Positions 23,166 to 32,236 of a stretch of DNA of 32,737 nt are shown piece after piece (position 1 is the first letter of the stretch; every line of letters starts with the position of its first letter). The notes beneath the pieces were generated by a model. The model did no database searches. It saw nothing but the letters and a program-made list of their open reading frames with translations, and had not been told where the DNA came from. The translations under genes and the position numbers were made by a program. The stretch covers positions 1 to 32,737 of the forward strand of contig NZ_AXAC01000045.1 of the NCBI RefSeq assembly GCF_000472665.1, in the 5' to 3' direction. The stretch comes from Acetobacterium malicum subsp. dehalogenans DSM 11527. GTDB taxonomy: Bacteria > Bacillota > Clostridia > Eubacteriales > Eubacteriaceae.

Positions 23166-24890
23166 TCAATATTTACCAAATTCATCATCACTGAGGATGA
23201 TCGTTCTGGCGGCTGGTGCCTGGCTGCTATGACCGCTTCGTTTTTTAACGGCCTGACGGTTCTGTTCTTTCATGTTTTCGAACATCCGCATCATTTCCGG
23301 GTTCATGTTTTCGTAGCTTTCGGCGCCCATAAAGCCACCTCGTTTTAATTTAAAGCGGGCTACCTGTTCTTTAAGCATTTCTGCCTGACTGGCCAGCTCT
23401 TCGCTGGCGGCGGCAGTTTCCTGCGAAGTAGCCGAGGTGGCCTGAACCACATTGGCAATCTGAGCAATACCCTGGTTGATCTGTTCCACTCCAATGGCCT
23501 GTTCATTGGAAGCCACCGAAATATTGGTAACCAGACCATAGACCTTTTCGATCGAATCGACAATCCGGACCAGTGCTGCAGCGGTTTCATTCGCAATTTT
23601 GGTACCACCTTCGACCTTTTTGATGGAGCCTTCAATCAGCGCCGTGGTTTCCTTGGCGGCACTGGCTGAACGGGCGGCCAGATTTCTGACTTCCACCGCA
23701 ACCACTGCAAAACCCTTGCCGTTCTGTCCGGCCTTGGCCGCTTCAACTGCCGCATTCAGGGCCAGAATATTGGTCTGGAAAGCAATTTCATCAATCACTT
23801 TGATGATTTTGGAGATATTATTGGATGATTCGCTGATGTCTTCCATGGAACCCAGCATCTGCTGCATCCGATTATTGCCCTGGTTGGCATTTTCTTTGGT
23901 ATCTTCGGCCAGCTGATTGGCCTGATCGGCATTTTCGGCATTGAGCCGGGTCTGAGACGCAATTTCTTCTATCGAGGCAGTCAGTTCTTCAATCGAACTG
24001 GCCTGCTCGGTGGCGCCCTGTGACAGCGAAATACTGGAATCAGAAACCTGTCGGGAACCTGAGGCGACCTGTTCGGTGGCTTCATTGATATTAACCATCA
24101 CCTCATTGATATTTGAAGCCATGCGATTAAAGGCCCCCGCCAGTTCACCCATTTCGTCCCGGGTGCTGATGTCAATGGCCACATCCAAATCGCCGTCGGC
24201 CATCCGTTTGGAAGCGTCCACCATCTGATGCACGGGTTTTTTAATGGTTGACGCAATAAAGATTCCCAGCAGAATCGAAAGTATCATCCCGACCACAATT
24301 AACACAATCGTCATTAGGGTTGATGAACTGGCAACGGCAGTATTGCCGGCAGCAGTTTCCCCAGCCACCTGGAGCTTGATTTCGATCATCCGGGCAATAT
24401 CACTTTCCATCTGGGCAGCAGCACTGGCATAACTGCCGTTTTTCATCAGCGCGATGGCTTCCGCCTGTTTACCTTGGCGAGCCAGGGCAATAATTTCTGC
24501 CGCGGCCTGGTTCATCTTTTCCTTTTGGGCAATGGCACTTTCGACCAGTTTTTTCCCTTCCTCCGAAATCAACGTCGTTTGAAAGCTTTCCATATTGGTT
24601 TCAAAAACTGTATTCTGCTCTTGAATACTGGCTTCAAACCGGGCGATTTCATCGCCGTTGCCGGATAGAATAATCGCATCCACATCATTGGTAATGCCTT
24701 TATAGGCATCGGTGATGTAAATCAGTTCTCCCAGAGGAACGGTCATTTTTTCATAAAGATAGTTATCCTGCCGGTCCACAGTCCGGATATTAATCACGCC
24801 CATCATCCCAATGCCACCAGCAATCAATGCAACCACAACAAAACCGAGAATCAACTTTGTTCCAATTTTCAGATTATAAAACCACTTCAT
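23166..24890 (-). CDS. Methyl-accepting chemotaxis protein with four-helix-bundle ligand domain
   Basis: Transmembrane chemoreceptor, 574 residues. TM1 is near 12-34, the extracytoplasmic helical domain (4HB type) 35-188, TM2 near 191-213, HAMP 214-267, then a long methylated coiled coil with the hairpin tip [22 protein letters not shown] at 367-388. The C-terminal tail (515-574) is flexible, without a clear CheR-binding NWETF pentapeptide. The start overlaps the end of cheW by 17 bases in another frame, showing tight coupling. Ligand unknown. Confidence 0.95.
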   Translation of the reverse strand: MKWFYNLKIGTKLILGFVVVALIAGGIGMMGVINIRTVDRQDNYLYEKMTVPLGELIYITDAYKGITNDVDAIILSGNGDEIARFEASIQEQNTVFETNMESFQTTLISEEGKKLVESAIAQKEKMNQAAAEIIALARQGKQAEAIALMKNGSYASAAAQMESDIARMIEIKLQVAGETAAGNTAVASSSTLMTIVLIVVGMILSILLGIFIASTIKKPVHQMVDASKRMADGDLDVAIDISTRDEMGELAGAFNRMASNINEVMVNINEATEQVASGSRQVSDSSISLSQGATEQASSIEELTASIEEIASQTRLNAENADQANQLAEDTKENANQGNNRMQQMLGSMEDISESSNNISKIIKVIDEIAFQTNILALNAAVEAAKAGQNGKGFAVVAVEVRNLAARSASAAKETTALIEGSIKKVEGGTKIANETAAALVRIVDSIEKVYGLVTNISVASNEQAIGVEQINQGIAQIANVVQATSATSQETAAASEELASQAEMLKEQVARFKLKRGGFMGAESYENMNPEMMRMFENMKEQNRQAVKKRSGHSSQAPAARTIILSDDEFGKY

Positions 24891-25395
24891 CCCTTAACCT
24901 CTCTTCTTTCTCATTCGTTAATATTTCAATTTCCTGATTGGATAATAATTTGTCGCAGTCCAGCAGCAACTTGACCTCATTGCCCACCTTGCCGATGCTT
25001 TTGATAAACTGGTTGGAGACCCCGGAGCTAAGCATCGGTTGTTCGATAATATCTGCCTCTTCAAAGGAAATTACCTCCGAAACACTATCGACGATCAGTC
25101 CGACGGTATTTTCCGCCACATCAATAACAATCACGCAGGAGCGTTCATCATATTCCACAAATTCTTTTTGAAAACGTAGCCGCATGTCCATTAACGGAAT
25201 AATCCGCCCCCGCAGATTAAAGATTCCCCGGACATAGGACGGCAGCTCAGGTACTTCGGTAAACGGCAAGATCCCGATAATTTCGGTGACATAGCCAATC
25301 CATAATCCATAATATTCATTGGCCAGCTCAAAGGTTAAATACATCCCCTGCTGATCGTCATCCTGATCAAGCTCTTCAGCTACTTCTTTGATCAT
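24874..25395 (-). CDS. cheW: CheW adaptor
   Basis: Couples receptors to CheA, 173 residues. A single CheW beta-barrel domain (about 18-160) with [35 protein letters not shown] and [15 protein letters not shown] 25395 has AAGGAG eight bases before it; the longer frame to 25458 would start inside cheA. It begins 34 bases after the cheA stop and overlaps the MCP start. Confidence 0.95.
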   Translation of the reverse strand: MIKEVAEELDQDDDQQGMYLTFELANEYYGLWIGYVTEIIGILPFTEVPELPSYVRGIFNLRGRIIPLMDMRLRFQKEFVEYDERSCVIVIDVAENTVGLIVDSVSEVISFEEADIIEQPMLSSGVSNQFIKSIGKVGNEVKLLLDCDKLLSNQEIEILTNEKEERLRDEVVL

Positions 25396-25429
25396 CTTCA
25401 CAACTCCTTTTAGCTCAGAATCAATACTG

Positions 25430-27562
25430 TTATTGTACCCGCAAACCGGTGAGGCCACTGATATCCATGATCAGGCTGATGCTGCCGTCGGGAAGCAGGG
25501 TGCAGCCGGCCAGTCCAAGAATTTTTTTCATCGAATTGACATAATTAGGCAGGGCTTTGACCACCACCTGCTGTTGCCCCAAAAGCTCGTCGGCAAAAAC
25601 ACAGATTATCTTTTCTTCCTGCTCGACCATGATCAGAATACCCTTAGTTAAATCGGTTTCGGCATTTTTGATGTGGTAGTGCTGGTGGAGTCTGAGGATC
25701 GGAAAGCACTGTCCCCGGATCATTACCATCTCATTATTGTCCGGATCCATCAGGCAGTCATTTTGATCCGGCCGGAACGATTCGGAAATGGTGGTAATCG
25801 GGATGGTGTACCGGGATTTTCCGACCCGGATATTCATCCCTTCGACAATCGCCAGAGTCAGGGGAATTTTCAGGGTAATGGTGGTACCGCGGCCCATTTC
25901 ACTGTCGACCAGTACCGTGCCACCGACCTCCTCGAGGTTTTTGGTGACGACATCCATCCCCACTCCCCGGCCGGAAAATTCGGTGATGCTTTCCTTGGTC
26001 GAAAACCCCGGCAACAGGATCAGCTTGAAAATTTCGCGGTCACTCATTTCGTCCTCTGGTTTGGTCAGCAAGTTGTTTTGGCGGGCTTTTTCAAGAATCC
26101 GGGCCTTATCAAGTCCGCGACCGTCATCTTTAATCACGATCAGAACATCGCTGCCGACATTTTTAGCCTCCAAAATGATATGGCCGGCTTTGTTCTTGCC
26201 GCTGGCCAGCCGTTCTTCCTCACTTTCAATGCCATGATCAATGGCGTTGCGGATAATATGCATCAGCGGGTCCGAGATGTGCTCGATGATATTCTTATCG
26301 ACTTCGGTTTCTTCACCATACAGATCCAGAACAACCTCCCGGTTCAGCTTTTTGCACATATCCCGGACAATCCGGTTCATTTTGACAAAGGTGGTTGATA
26401 GCGGCACCATCCGGATCGACATCACCATATCCTGGAGTTCCACGGTGATCTTATGAAGCTCGATCGAGGCTTTGTGAAAGTTCTCCGATTGAATCACTTC
26501 CACCTCGGGACACTGGGTCACCATCGATTCTGTAATCATCAGTTCCCCGACCAGATTCATTAGATTATCCAGCTTATCAACGTTAACGCTGATCATTTTC
26601 TGGGCCGCTCCGGTGTTGTTTTTCTGGGTATCCTCCGAAAAAGCAACGGCTGGTGGTGGGGTGACTGGCTTGCAGCGTTCCTGGTCGGGCAGGGCGAAAG
26701 TCTCGCTTGACTGAAGCGCTTTTTGTTCGCGGCGGAAGACATCCAGTCGTTCATCTTCGATCTCCCGAAACAACAACTGTTCGATATAGATAATATTTTC
26801 AAAATGAGCTTTGATTTCGTCATAGCCGATTTCAGTTTTAAAATAAATTTCAAAACCATTTTCCCGGATATAGGCCGCGGTTTCGGGATTTTCGGCAATA
26901 TCGGCAGGCAGATAATAGACCTCTTCCGCCAGCTCCGCCAACCCGAAGACCAGGGTGTAAGCGCGGATATTCTCCATTGTGCAATCGTCTTCATATTGAA
27001 TAATTACCTGATAACAGGAGCCATTTGAATTAGCCCCGGGCTCTTGATTCGACTGGGCTGCGTCGGAGGGTAGGCCCGGTTTTTTCTCCTGAGGAATATA
27101 ATACTGCTGTTTTTTTTGCTGGCTGCGGTTTTGCGTATCCTCAGCGCCAAAGATCCGCCGCAACTCATCTAGGAACAATTTTAATGATTCAATCAGAAAA
27201 GAAGGGTCACCATCAGCATCATTTTTGTTGACAATTTTATTGACCTCTTCCTTAATAAAATCGACACATTCCAGCACCAGATCGGATACCGCCGAAAAAT
27301 CCAGACCCTCCGGTTTTTGCTCGCGGATAAAATAGAAAATATCTTCAACTGCATGAGCCACCTTTTCGATGTTGTCAAACAGCATCATCGCCGAGGAACC
27401 CTTGATGGTATGCATAAACCGGAAGATCTCGCTGACATCGTCAGGGCTGAAACCGCCGCTTTTTTCACTACAAATAATAACCTGCTCCAGCTGCTCCAGG
27501 TTTTGGGTCGTTTCAAAGATGTAGACCTCCATCATCGGTTCGTTTTCGAAATTTTTCGTCAC
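25430..27562 (-). CDS. cheA: CheA chemotaxis histidine kinase
   Basis: Signal kinase of the chemosensory array, about 710 residues. The P1 domain has the phospho-His in MHTIKGSSAMM (His51 from this start). A P2-like domain with alternating strands spans about 165-260, preceded by a Gln/Pro/Asn-rich linker. P3 dimerisation and the P4 ATPase follow (MHIIRNAIDHGIE, KDDGRGLD, GRGVGMDVV), then P5, the CheW-like C-terminus. Start: GTG 27562 has GAGG eight bases upstream and places P1 near the N-terminus as in other CheA proteins. TTG 27649 would add 29 residues but lacks a ribosome site. It heads the operon cheA-cheW-MCP-kinase-regulator. Confidence 0.92.
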   Translation of the reverse strand: MTKNFENEPMMEVYIFETTQNLEQLEQVIICSEKSGGFSPDDVSEIFRFMHTIKGSSAMMLFDNIEKVAHAVEDIFYFIREQKPEGLDFSAVSDLVLECVDFIKEEVNKIVNKNDADGDPSFLIESLKLFLDELRRIFGAEDTQNRSQQKKQQYYIPQEKKPGLPSDAAQSNQEPGANSNGSCYQVIIQYEDDCTMENIRAYTLVFGLAELAEEVYYLPADIAENPETAAYIRENGFEIYFKTEIGYDEIKAHFENIIYIEQLLFREIEDERLDVFRREQKALQSSETFALPDQERCKPVTPPPAVAFSEDTQKNNTGAAQKMISVNVDKLDNLMNLVGELMITESMVTQCPEVEVIQSENFHKASIELHKITVELQDMVMSIRMVPLSTTFVKMNRIVRDMCKKLNREVVLDLYGEETEVDKNIIEHISDPLMHIIRNAIDHGIESEEERLASGKNKAGHIILEAKNVGSDVLIVIKDDGRGLDKARILEKARQNNLLTKPEDEMSDREIFKLILLPGFSTKESITEFSGRGVGMDVVTKNLEEVGGTVLVDSEMGRGTTITLKIPLTLAIVEGMNIRVGKSRYTIPITTISESFRPDQNDCLMDPDNNEMVMIRGQCFPILRLHQHYHIKNAETDLTKGILIMVEQEEKIICVFADELLGQQQVVVKALPNYVNSMKKILGLAGCTLLPDGSISLIMDISGLTGLRVQ

Positions 27563-27809
27563 ACTCGTCACCTCACGTACATCAATTTTTCTGAAACTAT
27601 CTTTGCCGCTAAATAAATTTTCTTGTTCTATCTGATTAAATATGCTCAATATTTTAATGCCGGAAGCTGCCCCTGATTGCGCAAATCTACATGTCTACGC
27701 AGTAAGGGTCTTTTCCCTGTCTTTTATACACATATTTATTCATTTTAAACAAAAAAAATGATTTGGTCGTTAATATTTCGTCCAATTCAGTATTTTTATT
27801 TCATATTAT

Positions 27810-27842
27810 CAGACAACCATGATCCAGAATCATCGTTGTCTG
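27810..27842. repeat. Strong hairpin upstream of cheA
   Basis: CAGACAAC (27810-27817), C, ATGAT, loop CCAGA, ATCAT, C, GTTGTCTG (27835-27842): 13 pairs with one mismatch and no T-run on either side. It lies between the terminator of the MCP-like gene and the possible cheA promoter, so it may be an operator or an RNA structure. Confidence 0.5.
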
Positions 27843-27874
27843 ATGCTCAAAAACCAGTTTAAAATCATTTACCA

Positions 27875-27929
27875 AAAAAAAGACGTTTTTACCACCCTGA
27901 TCCTCTTACCCAGATCAGCCGTAAAAACG
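27875..27929 (-). terminator. Terminator of the soluble MCP-like gene
   Basis: Outer stem CGTTTTTAC (27884-27892) / GTAAAAACG (27921-27929), inner stem CTGATC (27897-27902) / GATCAG (27913-27918), then a U-run on the minus strand from 27880 down. Confidence 0.8.
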
Positions 27930-28011
27930 CCTCTTTATAAATTAAACCGATACTACTTTCTAAACGCTTATTTGATAATCCCGGGACCAGCCGGCATTCA
28001 GGGTCGATTGA

Positions 28012-28968
28012 TCAGTCTCTGACTAATTCTGTCAGCATGTTTTCCATCTGTTGCAGGAAATCAATGACGCTACAGATAATACTGGATTTCTTGCTCATTT
28101 TAACATTCAGATTTTCTATTTTCTCACCAAAGGAATCGACCACTTGAGAAATGGCACCAAAACCTTCCGCGGCGCCATTGATTCGCTCGCTGGTGGCGTC
28201 GATGCCTTTGATAATTTGTTTACTGAAATTTTTGACCTCATCGGTGCATTCATTGACTTGCTCAATATTATTTTTAACCGCATTGACTTTTTGCAAATTT
28301 GTGACACTTGTCGATTTTGACGCCTGGATCTCGACATTGACATCTTTGATGCTTTTAAACAGTGCTTTAACACTATCGTCAATGCCATCCACCAGTTCTT
28401 TTGTGGAGGTCGACAAGACCCGCATTTGCTGCGCAACAACTGCAAAAGCGCGGCCGGCCTCGCCCGCCCGTTCCGCTTCGATCGAGGCATTAAATGCCAG
28501 CAGATTCGATTGCATCGCAATGCCATTGATACCGTTGGACATGTTCTTAATATTGGCAAAGTCCTTTTCCAATTGTTGAAAGACATTGGCAATGGTGTCT
28601 AATTGTTCGTTGGTATGCAGAATATTGTCTGCCAGTTGGGTTACATTTGTTTCCGTCTGCTTAATCATGGCATCCGAACTGTCGATAACCTCATTAATCT
28701 GGTTGGCATAAGAACTGAAATTCTTAAAATCGTCATTGATATTGGTGGTCATTTCGCTGATATTAGTGATTTGCGAATAGGTTTGGGCAACATCATCCAA
28801 ATAATTTGAAACTTCGACTTCTTCCTGCATCAACAGTTCGATTTTTTCTTCAATGTGCCGGACCCCAAACTGAATACTTTTTACCATCGTTTTATCACGC
28901 TTTTGGGTAATAAAATCGTTCGCATCGATATTAATGTTATTCACACGATTATTTTCTAACACGTTCAT
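28012..28968 (-). CDS. Soluble MCP-like signalling protein
   Basis: 318 residues, no membrane segment, no HAMP. A long helical N-terminal half (about 35-140) leads to the MCP signalling tip GINGIAMQSNLLAFNASIEAERAG, a variant of the usual DEIAxQTNLLALNAAIEAARAG, then a descending helix. It starts 11 bases behind the FIST gene and probably takes its signal from the FIST protein. It is short for a methylated receptor, so it may form small cytoplasmic arrays with CheA or CheW. The ribosome site is modest (AGG eight bases upstream). Confidence 0.88.
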   Translation of the reverse strand: MNVLENNRVNNINIDANDFITQKRDKTMVKSIQFGVRHIEEKIELLMQEEVEVSNYLDDVAQTYSQITNISEMTTNINDDFKNFSSYANQINEVIDSSDAMIKQTETNVTQLADNILHTNEQLDTIANVFQQLEKDFANIKNMSNGINGIAMQSNLLAFNASIEAERAGEAGRAFAVVAQQMRVLSTSTKELVDGIDDSVKALFKSIKDVNVEIQASKSTSVTNLQKVNAVKNNIEQVNECTDEVKNFSKQIIKGIDATSERINGAAEGFGAISQVVDSFGEKIENLNVKMSKKSSIICSVIDFLQQMENMLTELVRD

Positions 28969-28979
28969 CTCCCATACCT

Positions 28980-30080
28980 CTACTCAAATACAGCCAGAAC
29001 CATGGTCTGGTTAAAATGCTGCTGATTCAACTGTTCGCCATATCCCGCAAAACCCACATAATTACCCAGAGCGTTTCCAACGGTGGTAGCAAACTGATTT
29101 AGTTCACCATTAGATTCAAAGAGGATTGAACGGGCCAGACAATTGACCATCAGTGTCAAACTGGGGCGGTTACATTCCTGCCGGGCCTGACTCAAGGTTT
29201 TCTGAAGAACCGTTTTATAATCATCGGGCTCCAGCAAGACCATTTGCGAATTATTGTAGATGCGGGCATGATATTCCATGCCACTGCCATTGACAACCTG
29301 GTTATTGGCGACAATAAACATCTCATTTCCAATAATCCGTCCCAGCGGATAACTATCCAGATATTTGGGCAATTCGCTGACGTTGACCCCCAACGCATTG
29401 GCCATTACTGTGGCAGCCGGTTTGTTATCATATTCATAAACGATTCGTTTTCGGACGTCAACCTTCGTTGATTTAAAATAGTGCCGGGTCGGCTTATAAA
29501 TGTTTTCGCGATATAATCGGATCTTGCCACCGAGGTTTTCAATGATCACGAAAACGCAGGCATTTTGATAAACCGCTCCATTTAAAGCGATAATTGTTTG
29601 TTCAGCCCGGCCCCGATCCCCGGCGGAACCACCGAAAACAGGGATCTTCTTTTTTGACAGCACAGCGTTGAGCGTCGATAAGACTAATTCCTCGCAGCTG
29701 ATCAGGGCACTGGAAAACTCCAGACAGATGGTGCTATCGGGCTTTTTGAACCGTGCCGCAGTTTTTTCAACCTGATCCACATATTTAAGGGGATACTTGT
29801 CCGCATCTTTTAACAGGCCGGCTTCACAGCGGATGCCATCTTCAAAACCAATGACCATCAGGGTATCTTTATAGGCCCCCTCCTTACAAAACGCCGCAAA
29901 GGTGGTGGCACCCATCGAAACAGCATCCGGAAATTTCTCCTTCATTTCGCTGGCATAATGGGTGAAAGCTTCCACCCCCGAAAAGAATAAAATTAATTTG
30001 GGGTTGTTGAGCTGGGCGGTTGCCTCACGTATGGCGGTATCTGGATTACTGTTATTGCTTTTTCCAATCTTATAATTCAT
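28980..30080 (-). CDS. FIST-domain sensory protein
   Basis: 366 residues from ATG 30080. FIST-N covers about 20-210 (LILFFSGVEAF, AVSMGATTFAAF, PVFGGSAGD) and FIST-C about 215-350 (YLDSYPLGRIIG ... NCLARSILF ... GFAGYGEQ). FIST domains are proposed to bind small ligands and are often fused to MCP, kinase or GGDEF outputs. Here the protein has no output domain; the next gene, 11 bases on, is a soluble MCP. AAGGGAG lies five bases before ATG 30080, while the frame to 30206 would run through the promoter. Confidence 0.9.
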   Translation of the reverse strand: MNYKIGKSNNSNPDTAIREATAQLNNPKLILFFSGVEAFTHYASEMKEKFPDAVSMGATTFAAFCKEGAYKDTLMVIGFEDGIRCEAGLLKDADKYPLKYVDQVEKTAARFKKPDSTICLEFSSALISCEELVLSTLNAVLSKKKIPVFGGSAGDRGRAEQTIIALNGAVYQNACVFVIIENLGGKIRLYRENIYKPTRHYFKSTKVDVRKRIVYEYDNKPAATVMANALGVNVSELPKYLDSYPLGRIIGNEMFIVANNQVVNGSGMEYHARIYNNSQMVLLEPDDYKTVLQKTLSQARQECNRPSLTLMVNCLARSILFESNGELNQFATTVGNALGNYVGFAGYGEQLNQQHFNQTMVLAVFE

Positions 30081-30133
30081 CGTTACTCCCTTTCGCATAA
30101 TTTTAATGTCAATGTATACAAATTCTAAAGATA

Positions 30134-30162
30134 ATATTACACTACTGAAAAAATTAATGCAA
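30134..30162 (-). promoter_or_regulatory. Possible promoter of the FIST-MCP pair
   Basis: Minus strand TTGCAT (30157-30162), 17-base spacer, TAATAT (30134-30139). Confidence 0.5.
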
Positions 30163-30194
30163 TCTAACAAATGTAAAGTTTTTATAAAAAACAA

Positions 30195-30241
30195 AAACTC
30201 AAACAACCAAGATTCATGCTAATCTCTGATTATTTGAGTTT
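30195..30241 (-). terminator. Second hairpin behind the AraC-type gene
   Basis: AAACTCAAA (30195-30203) / TTTGAGTTT (30233-30241) with an inner GATT/AATC stem; a T-rich stretch follows on the minus strand. It insulates the FIST promoter. From 30242 to 30391 I see nothing else. Confidence 0.55.
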
Positions 30242-30391
30242 AATTTTTAAAATCACCGGTCCGTGTTCGGATTACCCGGCTCTGATTGCTTATTTTTCAA
30301 GACTGACGACCGTCTCAACGTGGAAAGTACTGAATATGATAGTTCAGCCAAAATTATCTGCCATGTTGCATCGCCTCTTGTTTTAAATATG

Positions 30392-30418
30392 AAAAAAGAC
30401 ACTCATTGAGAGTGCCTT
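30392..30418 (-). terminator. Terminator of the AraC/GyrI-like gene
   Basis: AAG.CACTC and GAGTG.CTT (30398-30418) form the stem, followed on the minus strand by six U (30397-30392). Confidence 0.8.
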
Positions 30419-30422
30419 CGGT

Positions 30423-31316
30423 TTAAAACTCAAAAAATTTGTTGCTGCTTTTCTTTACTGGAATCCAGATTTCACTTCTGTATTTAGGATTATCCAAATC
30501 TGTACTTTCGTTCCAGAGTATTTCAGGGCCGTTTACGGATTCATATCCTGATGACGGGAACCATTCTGAATATATTCGGCTCCAAATGTTCTGCAGTGTT
30601 TCAGGAAATGGTCCAATTGATTCAAAAACTGCCCAGGTATTGGACTCAACTTCCAGTACATCAAAATCTCCGATATCATTTCTTGCGGTTGCAACACCAA
30701 TATAGTGATCCAGTTCTCCTTTTTCTTCCATTCTTCCTTCGGAAAAATTTGTCGACGCACTAATAATTCCGGCTGGTTCAATATTGGATAAGCTTTTTAA
30801 TTGAACGATTACTTCCGGAGTTAGCAGTTCATACATTTTAGCAATCTCTGGATTAACCCCACTAAAAACGATTGGAACTCTCTTTTTATACCCCACCAGT
30901 CTAAACGGTTCTTTTTCAATAATTCGATAATTCATTTCACATCCTCCTTGAATTGATAATTGGAAGGTCATTCTGGGAAATGCTTTAATTTGGGCACTTT
31001 CGTTTCTTGCTTCAGAAGGCAAAATACCATGTACAGAATAAAAAGCTCTCGAAAATGAATCGGCTGATCCATACTCATATTTCATAGCAATATCGATGAT
31101 TCTTAAATTTGAATCCTTTAATTCCAATGCCGCCAAAGTCAGCCGTCTTCTTCGAATATACTCAGATAAGCTGATACCAGATAAAAAAGAAAACATCCGT
31201 TTAAAATGATACTCCGAACAGAGTGCAATTTTTGACAGTTCTTTAAAGTCAATCTCATCTGTCAAGTGACATTCAATATAGGCCAGAGCATGATTCATAC
31301 TGCTTAAAGAATCCAT
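30423..31316 (-). CDS. AraC-family regulator with GyrI-like effector domain
   Basis: 297 residues. The N-terminal AraC domain has two helix-turn-helix motifs (about 8-105: [21 protein letters not shown] and [21 protein letters not shown]). The C-terminal GyrI-like domain (128-290) starts [16 protein letters not shown] and ends [11 protein letters not shown]; such domains bind drugs or other lipophilic ligands (Rob/BmrR type). GGGGGG lies five bases before the ATG. A palindrome GGATGG-N6-CCATCC at 31349-31366 lies just upstream. No obvious target gene adjoins, so the regulon is unknown. Confidence 0.93.
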   Translation of the reverse strand: MDSLSSMNHALAYIECHLTDEIDFKELSKIALCSEYHFKRMFSFLSGISLSEYIRRRRLTLAALELKDSNLRIIDIAMKYEYGSADSFSRAFYSVHGILPSEARNESAQIKAFPRMTFQLSIQGGCEMNYRIIEKEPFRLVGYKKRVPIVFSGVNPEIAKMYELLTPEVIVQLKSLSNIEPAGIISASTNFSEGRMEEKGELDHYIGVATARNDIGDFDVLEVESNTWAVFESIGPFPETLQNIWSRIYSEWFPSSGYESVNGPEILWNESTDLDNPKYRSEIWIPVKKSSNKFFEF

Positions 31317-31348
31317 TTGATCCCCCCTTCCAACAACATATTATCAAA

Positions 31349-31366
31349 GGATGGCTTCAACCATCC
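31349..31366. promoter_or_regulatory. Palindrome before the AraC/GyrI-like gene
   Basis: GGATGG (31349-31354) - CTTCAA - CCATCC (31361-31366). It could be an autoregulatory operator or a weak terminator of the fragment upstream. Confidence 0.35.
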
Positions 31367-31383
31367 GACAATTCGTGCACCGT

Positions 31384-31610
31384 TTAGTCGTTTCTTACGA
31401 TACATTCTTTGATTGTATCAAACAGGGAACTGTCGAAAAGTGCACATGCCTTTGATTTGCTCTTCCAAGCGATCGTTTCATCGTTATAACTAAACCATTT
31501 AATAAAACGATGTGTCTGTTTGCTTGGAAATTTTTCGCATATTCGATGATGCTGTCATAATCAAATGTATCTGTTGGATATTTTTTCCCGTCGGCAGCTG
31601 AATATTTCGG
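31384..31610 (-). pseudogene. Frameshifted gene fragment of unknown family
   Basis: One frame reads KYSAADGKKYPTDTFDYD and on through SIIEYAKNF up to about 31530; then the protein-like reading moves to another frame, QTHRFIKWFSYNDETIAWKS and on through ALFDSSLFDTIKECIV, ending at a stop at 31384-31386. Both parts look like real protein, which suggests a frameshift in a decayed C-terminal fragment. I do not recognise the family. It lies between the AraC-type gene and the IS21 debris and has no start codon of its own outside the terminator at 31625-31658. Confidence 0.35.
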
Positions 31611-31624
31611 CTGAAAAAACCAGG

Positions 31625-31658
31625 CTGTCCGGAGGTTCGTGTCTCCGAGTCCGGACAG
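31625..31658 (-). terminator. Terminator behind the truncated istB
   Basis: Perfect nine-pair stem CTGTCCGGA (31625-31633) / TCCGGACAG (31650-31658), and TTTTTT follows on the minus strand (31619-31614). Confidence 0.75.
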
Positions 31659-31695
31659 TGGTTTCAAACGTTTCGGCATGGTGCCAATTGGCTAT

Positions 31696-32184
31696 TTAAG
31701 TGTTTTTAGAATCAATTCCGTAAATTTCCCGCATGGAGCGATCATGCTCCTTGTCGATATACTGAATCTCAATGCTATGTGAATCGTGAACAATCCGATC
31801 AAGAATGGCATCGGCGACAGTGGCTTCAGGAAATTTGGTGTACCAGCCGAGTGGAGCGAACTGAGAGCAGAAAATTGTGGAAACCTTTTTATGACGGGCG
31901 TGGATAATCTCCAGTAAGTCCCTGGCTTCCGTTTCGGTCAGTTTGATGAGTAACCATTCATCGAGGATCAGGAGGGTGTACTTCTGATAGTGCCGGATCG
32001 CTTCTTTGAACTTGCCCTCACCCCTGGCTACCGCCAGTTCAGCCAGTAGTTCCGGCAGACGGATATATTTAGTGGCGTAGTAGTGTTTGCAGGCTTCCAT
32101 TCCCAGAGCACAGGCAATGTAGGACTTACCGGTACCCGTTGCCCCGGCAATAATAATATTGTGTGCTTCCCGGATGTATTCACA
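31696..32184 (-). pseudogene. IstB-like ATPase of an IS21-family element, 5' part lost
   Basis: Helper ATPase of IS21-type transposition. The frame is open from the junction at 32184, beginning CEYIREAHNIIIAG, with Walker A GATGTGKS near 32120-32143, Walker B LLILDEW near 31960 and the IstB tail AVADAILDRIVHDSHSIE. The N-terminal 80 or so residues are missing: a stop lies in frame just beyond 32185, where the end of another IS begins. The ATG at 32100 is internal and follows Walker A, so the shorter frame would not be a working protein. It differs clearly from the second istB at 32237, so these are two distinct elements. Confidence 0.8.
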
Positions 32185-32196
32185 GTGTCAAACACA

Positions 32197-32233
32197 TTTC
32201 AAAAATCCCCTAAAAAATCGGTCGAAAAATCCC
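32197..32233. repeat. Terminal direct repeats of the IS21-type element
   Basis: TTCAAAAATCCCC (32197-32209) and TCGAAAAATCCCC (32221-32233), 24 bases apart, just inside the IS end. Confidence 0.65.
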
Positions 32234-32236
32234 CGC

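Larger units (their letters stand above)
27563..28011. other. Intergenic region upstream of cheA
   Basis: It holds the terminator of the MCP-like gene (27875-27929), a second hairpin (27810-27842) and a weak promoter candidate on the minus strand: TTGTTT (27747-27752), 18-base spacer, TATAAA (27723-27728). No gene is supported. The leader of cheA would be about 150 bases. Confidence 0.4.

Noticed and set aside
25673-26398. 241-residue plus-strand frame inside cheA
   Set aside because: Antisense shadow of the conserved CheA P4/P5 coding sequence with no ribosome site or protein-family pattern.
31395-31679. Continuous 94-residue minus-strand frame starting MPKRLKPLSG
   Set aside because: Its first third is the terminator at 31625-31658 and its last third is the wrong frame of the remnant; only the middle looks like protein.
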